From positions 33,268 to 42,596 of the forward strand of contig DHTR01000088.1 of assembly GCA_002408725.1 (NCBI GenBank): 9,329 nucleotides of DNA, in the 5' to 3' direction. The first letter of the stretch is position 1, and the number at the start of each line of letters is the position of its first letter. Of this stretch, positions 1 to 6,294 are shown piece by piece. The notes under the pieces were generated by a model that searched no databases, was not told where the DNA came from, and saw only the letters and a program-made list of their open reading frames with translations. This stretch comes from Pelotomaculum sp. UBA5255. Lineage in GTDB: Bacteria > Bacillota > Desulfotomaculia > Desulfotomaculales > Pelotomaculaceae. The position numbers were made by a program, and so were the translations under genes.

Positions 1-252
1 GGTAATTTGAAGGGCTTCTTCAATAGTCTTTCCCTTTGCCATTTCTGTCAGCATACTACTGGAAGCAATAGCCGCGCCGCAGCCAAATGTTTTAAACTTG
101 ATGTCGTTAATCACATTTCCTTCAATTTTAAGATAAATCTTGGTGGTATCACCGCAAACAGGATTTCCCACTTCGCCAATACCGTCAGCGTCAGGAATCT
201 CTCCAACATTTCTGGGGTTTTTAAAATGATCCATTACCTTCTCGCTATACAT
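1..252 (-). CDS. nifU: NifU/IscU-type Fe-S cluster assembly scaffold, 3' end beyond window
   Basis: The first 84 codons of a NifU N-terminal-domain (IscU-like) scaffold, on which [2Fe-2S] and [4Fe-4S] clusters are built in the cytoplasm before transfer to target proteins. The start is ATG at 252, preceded by AGGAGG ten bases upstream. The protein opens MYSEKVMDHFKNPRNVG, the standard beginning of this family. Two of the three conserved cluster-ligand cysteines are visible: Cys33 in NPVCGDTT, followed by Asp35, and Cys58 in FGCGAAIASSS. The third cysteine (around residue 100) lies past the edge, so completeness cannot be judged. The gene sits 80 bp downstream of iscR with no terminator between them, so they are probably co-transcribed. 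The usual sulfur donor gene nifS/iscS is missing between the two. The family assignment is secure; the nifU versus iscU name is a convention. Confidence 0.95.
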   Translation of the reverse strand, partial: MYSEKVMDHFKNPRNVGEIPDADGIGEVGNPVCGDTTKIYLKIEGNVINDIKFKTFGCGAAIASSSMLTEMAKGKTIEEALQIT

Positions 253-332
253 GACATTCAGGCCTCCTCTATTTGACATCCATTAAGATGTAAACCAATT
301 CTCTTCTTAAATTATCGGCATTTTTACGCTTT

Positions 333-773
333 TCAGGCACGCCCTCTTCTATTTAGTGCTTCTTCCGCTTCGCGGCATAAGTCCTCCAGCGTAATGGAAT
401 CAATTACAGCGACAATACCGTCACGAACCCTTGCCCAAACGGACCGGGTGATACAATAATCGGATTCATCACAGTCACCCGGGTCTTCTTCACTGACGCA
501 GTACAGGGGCGCAACAGGCCCTTCCATTGCGCGAAAAACATCTCCTACCGTAACTTGAGAAGGCTCCCGTGCTAAAAGATAGCCACCCTGTGCTCCACGT
601 ACGCTTTTCACAAGTGCCGCCTTTTTTAACATCGCAATAAGTTGTTCTAGGTAATGTTCCGATACGTTTTGCCGTTCAGCCACACGTTTTAGAGGTATGG
701 GTTTTTCCCCAAAATTTTGCGCCAGGTCAAGCATGGCTTTCAGGCCGTAGTGCCCCCTGCTGGAGAGCCGCAA
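333..773 (-). CDS. iscR: Rrf2-family Fe-S cluster regulator (IscR-like)
   Basis: A 146-residue Rrf2-family transcription factor. The N-terminal winged helix-turn-helix spans roughly residues 1-65 (RLSSRGHYGLKAMLDLA, then SEHYLEQLIAMLKKAALVKSVRGAQGGY). Three cysteines follow at 92, 101 and 107 (C-x8-C-x5-C), the pattern that binds a [2Fe-2S] cluster in IscR. Cysteine-free relatives such as Bacillus CymR lack it. Members usually repress their own Fe-S assembly operon when the cluster is present. The start is TTG at 773, preceded by GGGGG seven bases upstream; an upstream ATG is out of frame. nifU follows at 80 bp. The gene has a long leader (about 225 nt) containing a broken nifS fragment, with a dyad over the promoter that could be its own operator. 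Family and cluster ligands are seen in the sequence; target genes are inferred. Confidence 0.93.
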   Translation of the reverse strand: MRLSSRGHYGLKAMLDLAQNFGEKPIPLKRVAERQNVSEHYLEQLIAMLKKAALVKSVRGAQGGYLLAREPSQVTVGDVFRAMEGPVAPLYCVSEEDPGDCDESDYCITRSVWARVRDGIVAVIDSITLEDLCREAEEALNRRGRA

Positions 774-825
774 AAAAGCACCCCCTTCATATTTTTACCA
801 AGGGATACCTTAGCACGCTGCTAGA

Positions 826-944
826 CCCGTATACGTGGAAACTGGAGGGATTACCATATTTTCCGGTTATATAACGGATCATTTTTCGGTTACTGCCGGA
901 TCTACCGGAGTCGTCGCGCTGTGATTAAAATAAACCTTGTGCAT
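826..944 (-). pseudogene. nifS: N-terminal fragment of a cysteine desulfurase (nifS/iscS), frameshifted and truncated
   Basis: Within the iscR leader, an ATG at 944 opens a frame reading HKVYFNHSATTPVDP, the hallmark start of NifS/IscS pyridoxal-phosphate cysteine desulfurases (a short beta strand, then the conserved ATTP segment). This frame stops at TGA 879-881. The next frame begins with an overlapping ATG at 880-882 and continues exactly where the protein should, with MIRYITGKYGNPSSFHVYG, including the conserved GNPSS-H motif. One base appears to have been lost from the A-run at about 882-886. Homology ends near 826, about 40 residues in, where a REA(R/K)-type continuation is expected; the frame then runs through unrelated codons to a stop at 787. 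The catalytic lysine and cysteine regions are absent, so no enzyme can be made. A GGGAGAAGG ribosome site lies about nine bases before the first ATG. Homology was judged by eye. Confidence 0.82.
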
Positions 945-1001
945 AAAGAAAAACCTTCTCCCTTAACAACTAAACCAACTGTTTTCATGGGTTATTTTCT
1001 G

Positions 1002-1026
1002 GGTTATCTTAGCATACTATAATACC
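1002..1026. promoter_or_regulatory. Imperfect dyad over the iscR -10, possible IscR/Rrf2 operator
   Basis: A 25-bp stretch has partial twofold symmetry: 8 of 12 positions pair around a centre near 1014, including TAG/CTA and TAT/ATA blocks. It covers the -10 element and spacer, where an autorepressor would act. IscR-family autoregulation is well known, but I cannot match this to a defined consensus, so the role is inferred. Confidence 0.32.
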
Positions 1027-1035
1027 GCTTGTCAA
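1006..1035 (-). promoter_or_regulatory. Sigma-A-type promoter for iscR-nifU
   Basis: On the minus strand, TTGACA (1030-1035) and an extended -10 TGcTAAGAT (hexamer 1006-1011) are separated by 18 bases. Transcription would begin near 999, giving a leader of about 225 nt ahead of iscR that includes the nifS fragment. Confidence 0.7.
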
Positions 1036-1040
1036 TTTCC

Positions 1041-1070
1041 TTTTTACATTAATTTTTACATTAATAATGT
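1041..1070. repeat. 12-bp tandem repeat plus 13-bp palindrome upstream of the iscR promoter
   Basis: TTTTTACATTAA occurs twice in direct tandem (1041-1064). The second copy runs into the perfect palindrome ACATTAATAATGT (1058-1070). The block lies just upstream of the iscR -35 and beyond the rarA stop. It could be an A/T-rich upstream promoter element or a protein-binding site, or a chance slippage product. I see no terminator for rarA here. Confidence 0.5.
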
Positions 1071-1126
1071 CATTCTTATACTAATTCTTTTTATGAAGAA
1101 ACCTTCCCCTAAAATGACTTTTTATT

Positions 1127-2431
1127 CTACGTGTTCATTTTTTTCTTGATTACGAGCTCTAATCCATTTTCTGATGGTTCGTAGAATACCCGACCTTTCA
1201 TATTATCGGGTAAATAATTCTGTTCCACATATCCCCCTGGATAATGATGGGGATACTGATAACCCTGCCCATGCCCCAGTGCCGCTGCTCCTTGATAACC
1301 TGTGCCTCTCAAGTGGGGTGGTACTGGTTCGGCACGTTCATTTTCTACAGCTGAAAAGGCCGTGTCAATACCCTTAAACACGGAATTGCTTTTCGGGGCA
1401 GTGGCAATGTACAGTGCGGCCTCAGCCAGGACAATCCGGGCCTCGGGCATCCCAATCCTGTCGACCGCCTGGGCTGCAGCGCAAGCGACAACAAGCGCCT
1501 GAGGGTCAGCCAGCCCCACATCTTCAGCAGCATGGATCATGATCCGGCGGCAAATAAAGGCCGGGTCCTCTCCTGCGTAGAGCATCCTGGCCAGCCAGTA
1601 AAGTGTTGCTTGTGGATCAGTGCCTCTCATACTTTTTATAAAAGCAGATATGACATGATAATGTTCATCCTCACGGTCGTATCTCAAAACCCGTTTTTGA
1701 ATGGCCTCTTCCGCTTCAGAAAGGGTAATTTGACGGATCCCCCTGGAGTCCACAGGCGTGGTCATAACGGCGAGTTCCAGAGCATTTAAAGCAACCCGGG
1801 CATCTCCGTTGGCTATCTCAGCCAGGTGCTCCAGTGCCTCTGGGAGGACCTCCGTGCAGTATCCCCCCAATCCTCTTTCCTCGTCCTGGAGCGCTTTTGT
1901 TAAAAGCCGGATTACGGCCTCCCTGGAGAGTAGATTAAAGCGGTACAGCTGGGAACGGGATAGAAGTGGCCGGTTAACGGCAAACATGGGGTTCTCAGTG
2001 GTGGAACCAATCAACGTGATCAGGCCGTTTTCTACGAAAGGAAGTAACGCATCCTGCTGCAACTTATTGAAACGATGGATTTCGTCAATAAACAGGATTG
2101 TCTTTTCGTTATAAAGCGAACACCTCTCCCTGGACTCTTCGACGACCCGCCTGATATCCGCCACCCCTGCCATCACGGCGTTAATGGTTTCAAAACGAGC
2201 CCTGGTCATACCCGCAATAATAGTGGCAAGAGTCGTTTTTCCAGTTCCCGGAGGACCAAAAAAAATGACGGACATCAAGTTATCGGCTTCAATAGAACGC
2301 CTTAGAAGAGTACCCTTGCCAACAATTTCAGCCTGCTCTTCAAACTCATCCAGTGTTCTGGGCCTAATCCTTACAGCTAAAGGAGCATTCCTGGAAAGAT
2401 TTTTTTCCATGGCCTGTTCAAACAGGTTCAA
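1127..2431 (-). CDS. rarA: Replication-associated recombination protein A (RarA/MgsA), AAA+ ATPase
   Basis: A 434-residue AAA+ ATPase of the RarA/MgsA/WHIP family, related to clamp-loader and RuvB ATPases. It acts at stalled replication forks and interacts with single-strand-binding protein. Visible motifs are Walker A GPPGTGKTT (59-67), Walker B ILFIDEIHRF (112-121) with the family's histidine and arginine after DE, and sensor 1 GSTTENP (142-148), followed by LLSRSQLY carrying a likely arginine finger. The C-terminal third contains the AAA-associated and MgsA tetramerisation regions and ends in the typical YLPDNMKGRVFYEPSENG. Length is normal for the family. The start is TTG at 2431, nine bases after AGGAG; the next in-frame ATG is codon 8 and lacks a ribosome site. 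The terminator after trxA suggests a separate transcript, though no clear promoter is visible. Position next to tcdA and an Rrf2 gene matches Firmicutes synteny. Confidence 0.96.
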   Translation of the reverse strand: MNLFEQAMEKNLSRNAPLAVRIRPRTLDEFEEQAEIVGKGTLLRRSIEADNLMSVIFFGPPGTGKTTLATIIAGMTRARFETINAVMAGVADIRRVVEESRERCSLYNEKTILFIDEIHRFNKLQQDALLPFVENGLITLIGSTTENPMFAVNRPLLSRSQLYRFNLLSREAVIRLLTKALQDEERGLGGYCTEVLPEALEHLAEIANGDARVALNALELAVMTTPVDSRGIRQITLSEAEEAIQKRVLRYDREDEHYHVISAFIKSMRGTDPQATLYWLARMLYAGEDPAFICRRIMIHAAEDVGLADPQALVVACAAAQAVDRIGMPEARIVLAEAALYIATAPKSNSVFKGIDTAFSAVENERAEPVPPHLRGTGYQGAAALGHGQGYQYPHHYPGGYVEQNYLPDNMKGRVFYEPSENGLELVIKKKMNT

Positions 2432-2511
2432 TTCGTCACACTCCTGTTCATTCGAGTTTTGCCTGAAATCAGATCGAAAATAAGGATTTTGATAGTCATC
2501 TTATCCCACAA

Positions 2512-2540
2512 TAAAAAAATAGCACGCTCAAACGTGCTCA
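2512..2540 (-). terminator. Rho-independent terminator downstream of trxA
   Basis: On the minus strand, AGCACG-TTTGAG-CGTGCT forms a 6-bp perfect stem with a 6-nt loop (2521-2538), followed by A and seven T (2513-2519). It lies about 100 nt after the trxA stop and about 80 nt before the rarA start, separating the two transcripts. Confidence 0.85.
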
Positions 2541-2641
2541 GGTTACAGACAAAATTTTGATTTTTAAATGCCCCGGGCACACACTTAAACCCGTTTGTAT
2601 ATTTTTTAGGCTGGGGTTTGCTGGATGTGTCGAACAGCCGT

Positions 2642-2971
2642 TTATACGTATTTATTTAATAAGCGACGTAATTCATCCTTGGTTTTAAAACCGATAGAGC
2701 GCTCCATTTCTTTGCCGTCTTTAAAGAGGATTAACGTGGGAATACTAATCACCTTAAAGTTGGACGCTGTATTCTGGTTTTCGTCAACATCCAGTTTGGC
2801 CACCTGAACTTTCCCCTCAAATTCAGATGCGATTTCTTCTAAAACCGGACCAATCATTTTACAGGGTCCACACCATTCCGCCCAAAAATCCACCAATATT
2901 GGGGTTATGGCTTCGCTGATCACTTGATTAAAGTCAGATTCTTTTAATACCATGATTTTCTCGCTGGCCAA
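2642..2971 (-). CDS. trxA: Thioredoxin
   Basis: A 109-residue single-domain thioredoxin, the general cytoplasmic disulfide reductant recycled by thioredoxin reductase. The active site is W33-C34-G35-P36-C37-K38. The buried Asp28 before the active-site helix and the cis-proline loop SIPT (Pro78) are intact. The ending LRRLLNKYV is typical. Length is normal. The start is TTG at 2971 with GAGAGG six bases upstream; the ATG at codon 7 would leave the first strand short and has no good ribosome site. The gene appears to be monocistronic: two candidate promoters lie upstream (3014-3042 and 3097-3126) and a clear terminator follows at 2512-2540. No signal peptide is present, so it is cytoplasmic. 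Confidence 0.97.
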   Translation of the reverse strand: MASEKIMVLKESDFNQVISEAITPILVDFWAEWCGPCKMIGPVLEEIASEFEGKVQVAKLDVDENQNTASNFKVISIPTLILFKDGKEMERSIGFKTKDELRRLLNKYV

Positions 2972-3013
2972 AGTCTTCCTCTCCCCTTTACTTTTAATAG
3001 TATTACTACTCCA

Positions 3014-3042
3014 AATACATCACAACAATACAATCTTGTCAA
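3014..3042 (-). promoter_or_regulatory. Proximal candidate promoter for trxA
   Basis: TTGACA (3037-3042), 17 bases, then TGTATT (3014-3019) on the minus strand. A start near 3007 would give a leader of about 35 nt. The -35 lies in a short symmetric segment (CAAATAGTTTG, 3040-3050), a possible regulator contact. Confidence 0.5.
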
Positions 3043-3096
3043 ATAGTTTGAAAAGTCAAGCAATTGCTGCCATTTAAGGCGCGTACCCCCTATTTA

Positions 3097-3126
3097 ATTA
3101 TAATACCCATGAAAACTCTTTGTCAA
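3097..3126 (-). promoter_or_regulatory. Distal consensus sigma-A promoter for trxA
   Basis: Perfect -35 TTGACA (3121-3126) and perfect -10 TATAAT (3097-3102) with an 18-base spacer, on the minus strand. Predicted start is near 3090, with a leader of about 118 nt. The 311-bp gap between tcdA and trxA holds this promoter, the proximal one and an A/T-rich inverted repeat, and no gene that I can see. Confidence 0.75.
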
Positions 3127-3208
3127 TTACACTTAATTTTACCTTCCATTACATCACTTTGCATAAATAACAAATTTCACGAGGAAAGCAAAGTTTAACA
3201 GGAAATTA

Positions 3209-3240
3209 ATCTAAAAATAATGTTTTGTTATTTTTTAGAT
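3209..3240. repeat. A/T-rich inverted repeat downstream of tcdA
   Basis: ATCTAAAAATAA and TTATTTTTTAGAT form a stem of about 12 bp with one bulge around a 7-nt loop. It lies 43 bp after the tcdA stop. It could be a weak terminator, but has no G/C pairs at its core, so the role is uncertain. Confidence 0.4.
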
Positions 3241-3282
3241 CAATCATCGCAAATATAGTTCTAATTTAATTTTAATCTTCTG

Positions 3283-4035
3283 CTATTGCACGTCAGCCAC
3301 ATGGGCATCTAATAAATCTTTAACGACTTCCCCGGCAATAATCAAGCCTGCGACGGATGGTACAAAGGAAATACTTCCACAAACGTGTTTTTCCACCAGC
3401 CCTGAGGCGTCTTCACCTGCCCCGAAATTTTTATGTAAAATAGGTCTTATGGGTATTTCCGTAGAATAGACAACCTTTATCCCCCGGTTTACGCCTGCCT
3501 CCCGTAGTTTTTTACGGACAGCCCTGGCCAGGGGACAGACCGATGTTTGGGTTATGTCCGCTACCTCTAATTTACGTGGATTCAGCTTATTCCCTGCGCC
3601 CATGGCGGAAATAACTGGAATGCCTTTGTTTACTGAGTAAACGATAAGGTCTACCTTTGCCGCCACATCGTCGATTGCGTCAACAAGGTAGTCCAGGTCT
3701 GTGGGAACCAACATTTCACCCCCGCCGGGCATATATTTATCACAGTGCGTACTAACACGGGCCCAGGGATTTATTTGTTGGACTCGTTGTGCCATTAATT
3801 CAACCTTGTACCTGCCTATGGTATCTGTTAAGGCGTGGATTTGTCGGTTGATGTTGGACTCATCTACCAGGTCAAAGTCAACCAGGTGAAATTGACCGAT
3901 ACCGGCCCTGGCAAGGCCTTCTACAACATAAGACCCCACGCCGCCCAGCCCGAAAACTGCTATTTTACAGCTCATTAACCGGGCAAGCCCTTCCTTGCCA
4001 ATGATCATGGCCGTGCGGGAAAAACGATCTAGCAA
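3283..4035 (-). CDS. tcdA: tRNA threonylcarbamoyladenosine dehydratase (TcdA, ThiF/E1-like)
   Basis: A 250-residue ThiF/MoeB/E1-superfamily protein. TcdA uses ATP to cyclise N6-threonylcarbamoyladenosine (t6A37) of ANN-reading tRNAs to ct6A. The Rossmann ATP site GLGGVGS is at 29-35, the acidic HLVDFDLVDESNINRQ segment at 50-65, and the C-terminal GSISFVPSVAGLIIAGEV follows. Residues such as DPLARAVRKKLR-type (here CPLARAVRKKLR) fit the TcdA/CsdL subgroup better than MoeB or ThiF; the CxxC zinc pairs of those proteins are not evident. I choose TTG at 4035: GAGGTGA lies eight bases upstream, and the product then begins MLDRFSRT, the usual family start. The GTG twelve bases earlier overlaps the ribosome site. 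It follows the 6S RNA gene and a terminator-like hairpin, with no obvious promoter of its own. Confidence 0.9.
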   Translation of the reverse strand: MLDRFSRTAMIIGKEGLARLMSCKIAVFGLGGVGSYVVEGLARAGIGQFHLVDFDLVDESNINRQIHALTDTIGRYKVELMAQRVQQINPWARVSTHCDKYMPGGGEMLVPTDLDYLVDAIDDVAAKVDLIVYSVNKGIPVISAMGAGNKLNPRKLEVADITQTSVCPLARAVRKKLREAGVNRGIKVVYSTEIPIRPILHKNFGAGEDASGLVEKHVCGSISFVPSVAGLIIAGEVVKDLLDAHVADVQ

Positions 4036-4073
4036 TTTTACTTTCACCTCAACAACGAAGCTAATAAACCTTC

Positions 4074-4131
4074 AAAAAATAAAGTTAAAGGGTTTCCAGC
4101 CATCGGCCATACCCAGCCGAGCTGAAAACCC
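4074..4131 (-). terminator. Strong hairpin with T-rich tail between 6S RNA and tcdA
   Basis: On the minus strand, GGGTTTTCAGC pairs with GCTGGAAACCC (11 bp, one G-T wobble). Inside it, TCGGC pairs with GCCGA around an 8-nt loop (4090-4131). The stem is followed by TTTAACTTTATTTTTT (4074-4089). It is probably a back-up terminator for the 6S gene or aspS read-through, or an attenuator before tcdA, whose ribosome site begins only about 25 nt further on. Confidence 0.65.
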
Positions 4132-4144
4132 ATCAAACCCAACT

Positions 4145-4333
4145 AAAAAACCCCACCAATGCCGTGACCTCCTAAAAGTTTAAACCTGCTGTAGCAGGTG
4201 GGTGCCATCCTGGGTGATTTTTGTTTCCTCAAGTAGAGGCATGCAAGCCACATCCAGAGCTTAGGCTCCCATTTTAATTGTGTTGGTAAAAACTTCAAGG
4301 TTCATCACGCACAGAGCAGGGCTTTTCATTGAC
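4145..4333 (-). ncRNA. ssrS: 6S RNA (RNA polymerase-binding regulator)
   Basis: A likely 6S RNA of about 189 nt; 6S RNAs bind the sigma-A holoenzyme by mimicking an open promoter. On the minus strand, the 5' segment AAAAGCCCTGCT pairs with the 3' segment GGTGGGGTTTTT. After an internal loop, TGCGTGA pairs with TCACGGCA, together forming the closing stem. Two long unpaired strands follow as the central bubble. The 3' bubble strand contains the hairpin CCTGC-TACA-GCAGG, a known feature in this family. The upper arm starts with GGGAGCC/GGCACCC and TCTGG/CCAGG and ends in the CCTC-TACTT-GAGG hairpin. The 3' end runs into T6 (4145-4150). A promoter lies just upstream. Position between aspS and tcdA is where I recall B. 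subtilis bsrA lying. Pairing was done by hand; ends are approximate. The rest of the 4036-4418 gap is leader and terminator. Confidence 0.8.
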
Positions 4334-4339
4334 ACTTTA

Positions 4340-4368
4340 ATGTTAACATAACAGATAACCATTTACAA
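4340..4368 (-). promoter_or_regulatory. Promoter for the 6S RNA gene
   Basis: TTGTAA (4363-4368), 17 bases, then TAACAT (4340-4345) on the minus strand. This places a start near 4333, consistent with the 5' end of the folded 6S RNA. Match to consensus is moderate. Confidence 0.5.
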
Positions 4369-4418
4369 TAGCTTTTGAATCGTTATTAGTCTTTGGAAAA
4401 CTTTCAATTTTATACATT

Positions 4419-6248
4419 TTAAAGCTTTGCTTTTACTACCGGTTTTAAATGCAATTCCTTAAGTTGCGTTGCAGAAACCAAGCCGGGCGCCAGGGACATC
4501 AAATCACTTGCGCTCTGCGTCTTGGGAAATGCAATCACATCACGGATGGTCTCTTTTCCGGCCAGCAGCATGATCAGGCGGTCAAATCCAAAGGCAATTC
4601 CTCCGTGGGGAGGTGTGCCGTACTCAAAAGCTTCCAGCAAAAACCCGAACTTCTCCGTTGCTTCCTTGTGGTCGATTCCGATGACGGAAAACATCTTTTC
4701 CTGGATATCCCTGCGGTGGATCCGGATACTTCCGCCACCCACCTCTACCCCGTTTAAGACCAGGTCGTACGCCTTGGCCCTTACCCTGCCGGGTTCTTTT
4801 TCAAGCAGAGAGAGGTCGCTGTCCATGGGCGAGGTAAAGGGGTGGTGCATCGCCACATAGCGCCCATCCTCGCTGTCATATTCCAACAGGGGAAAGTCGA
4901 CAACCCATAAAAAGTTATGGACGTCACCGGGAATCAAATCCATGCGTTCAGCCAGGTTTAGACGCAATGCGCCCAAGGAATCGGCCACCACCTGCGGCTG
5001 ATCAGCTACGAAAAGCAAAAGGTCTCCAGGGTTGGCCTCCATTTTGTCCAATATTGCCTGAAGCTCCCCGTCACTGAAATATTTGGCAATAGCCGACTTT
5101 ACCCCGTCTTCTGTTACGATAAAGTAGGCCAATCCTTTGGCTTTGTAGATTGAGGCATAGGCGGTGAGATCATCAATTTCCTTACGACTGAAGGATCCGC
5201 AACCCACTGCGTTAATCCCTTTGACCTGTCCCCCCCCGGCTACGACTGAGGCGAAAACTTTAAAGTTACAGCCAGCCGCAATGCTTGAGATATCTTTTAG
5301 TTCCAGTCCAAAGCGGGTATCGGGCTTATCAGATCCAAAACGGTCCATGGCTTCCTGATATGACAGCCTGGGGAACGGCCGGGGAACATTTAATCCGGTT
5401 GTATCCCGGCAGAGCCTTGACACAAGCTCTTCCATCAATACCAGAACATCAGCCACGTCGACAAATGACATCTCGATATCTATTTGCGTGAACTCCGGTT
5501 GGCGGTCGGCCCTCAGGTCCTCGTCCCGGAAACAGCGCACAATTTGATAATACCGGTCCAACCCCGCCACCATCAAAATTTGCTTATAGAGTTGAGGGGA
5601 TTGTGGGAGCGCGTAAAATTTACCGGGATTTACCCGGCTGGGCACCAGGTAATCTCGTGCGCCTTCCGGTGTGCTCTTGGTTAGCATAGGCGTTTCGACT
5701 TCTAAATAACCATGTTCATCCAAAAAATCGCGGACCGACTTGGCTGCCCGGTGGCGTAAAATAAGTGACTTCTGCATCTCCGGCCGGCGCAGATCGAGGT
5801 AGCGGTAGCGCAGTCGCATGTTTTCGTCCACATCCACGCCGTCTTCAATATAAAATGGCGGCGTCTTGGCCCTGTTTAGAACCCGAAGTTCATGGACAAG
5901 CACCTCTACCTGACCTGTGGCCAGGTTGGGGTTGGCCGTTCCCTCCGGCCGCCTCCGGACGGACCCGCGCACGGCCAGCACATACTCACTGCGCACTCCC
6001 TCTGCCTTATTAAAGGCCTCCTGGTGCGAATCGGGACTGAATACGACCTGGATCAATCCCTTGCGGTCTCTAAGGTCGATAAAAATCAGGCCGCCGTGGT
6101 CGCGGCGCCGCTGTACCCAGCCCATTAAAACTACTATCTCTCCGGTGTGGTCAGTTCTTAATTCGCCGCAGCAGTGACTGCGCTTTAAGCCCTCCATAGA
6201 ATCAATCTGGTTACGGTCATACCATTCTTTTTCCTGATCTGCGAACAT
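4419..6248 (-). CDS. aspS: Aspartate-tRNA ligase (AspRS), probably non-discriminating
   Basis: A 609-residue bacterial class IIb aspartyl-tRNA synthetase, which charges tRNA-Asp with aspartate using ATP. In order: the OB-fold anticodon-binding domain (about 20-125), the catalytic core with the flipping-loop region STPEGARDY (192-200), motif 2 FRDEDLRADRQPEF (240-253), the bacterial GAD insertion (about 312-430), and motif 3 GIAFGFDRLIML (550-561). The start is ATG at 6248 with GGGAGGGG upstream. It adds 17 residues before MEGLKRSHCCGELR, where many relatives begin, but the inner ATG lacks a ribosome site. The OB domain carries RRRDHGG (His51). This histidine is associated with non-discriminating AspRS, which also makes Asp-tRNA-Asn for GatCAB; E. 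coli-type discriminating enzymes have leucine there. The gap to hisS is 46 bp with no terminator, so the pair shares the T-box. Confidence 0.97.
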   Translation of the reverse strand: MFADQEKEWYDRNQIDSMEGLKRSHCCGELRTDHTGEIVVLMGWVQRRRDHGGLIFIDLRDRKGLIQVVFSPDSHQEAFNKAEGVRSEYVLAVRGSVRRRPEGTANPNLATGQVEVLVHELRVLNRAKTPPFYIEDGVDVDENMRLRYRYLDLRRPEMQKSLILRHRAAKSVRDFLDEHGYLEVETPMLTKSTPEGARDYLVPSRVNPGKFYALPQSPQLYKQILMVAGLDRYYQIVRCFRDEDLRADRQPEFTQIDIEMSFVDVADVLVLMEELVSRLCRDTTGLNVPRPFPRLSYQEAMDRFGSDKPDTRFGLELKDISSIAAGCNFKVFASVVAGGGQVKGINAVGCGSFSRKEIDDLTAYASIYKAKGLAYFIVTEDGVKSAIAKYFSDGELQAILDKMEANPGDLLLFVADQPQVVADSLGALRLNLAERMDLIPGDVHNFLWVVDFPLLEYDSEDGRYVAMHHPFTSPMDSDLSLLEKEPGRVRAKAYDLVLNGVEVGGGSIRIHRRDIQEKMFSVIGIDHKEATEKFGFLLEAFEYGTPPHGGIAFGFDRLIMLLAGKETIRDVIAFPKTQSASDLMSLAPGLVSATQLKELHLKPVVKAKL

Positions 6249-6294
6249 CTTCTAAAGCCCCTCCCGCCTGATTTACCTTTATAAATTCTGCTCT

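Noticed and set aside
7..276. Plus-strand open frame of 89 codons at the left edge
   Set aside because: It is antisense to nifU, whose minus-strand protein is clearly conserved.
2557..2620. AAACCC/GGGTTT and TGCCCGGGGCA symmetric segments downstream of trxA
   Set aside because: The loop is too long in the first case and missing in the second; the real terminator is at 2512-2540.
4036..4047. GTG at 4047 as the start of TcdA
   Set aside because: The GTG is part of the ribosome site GAGGTGA; TTG at 4035 has correct spacing and gives MLDRFSRT.
4449..6177. Several plus-strand open frames opposite aspS
   Set aside because: They are shadows of a conserved synthetase gene with no recognisable domains.
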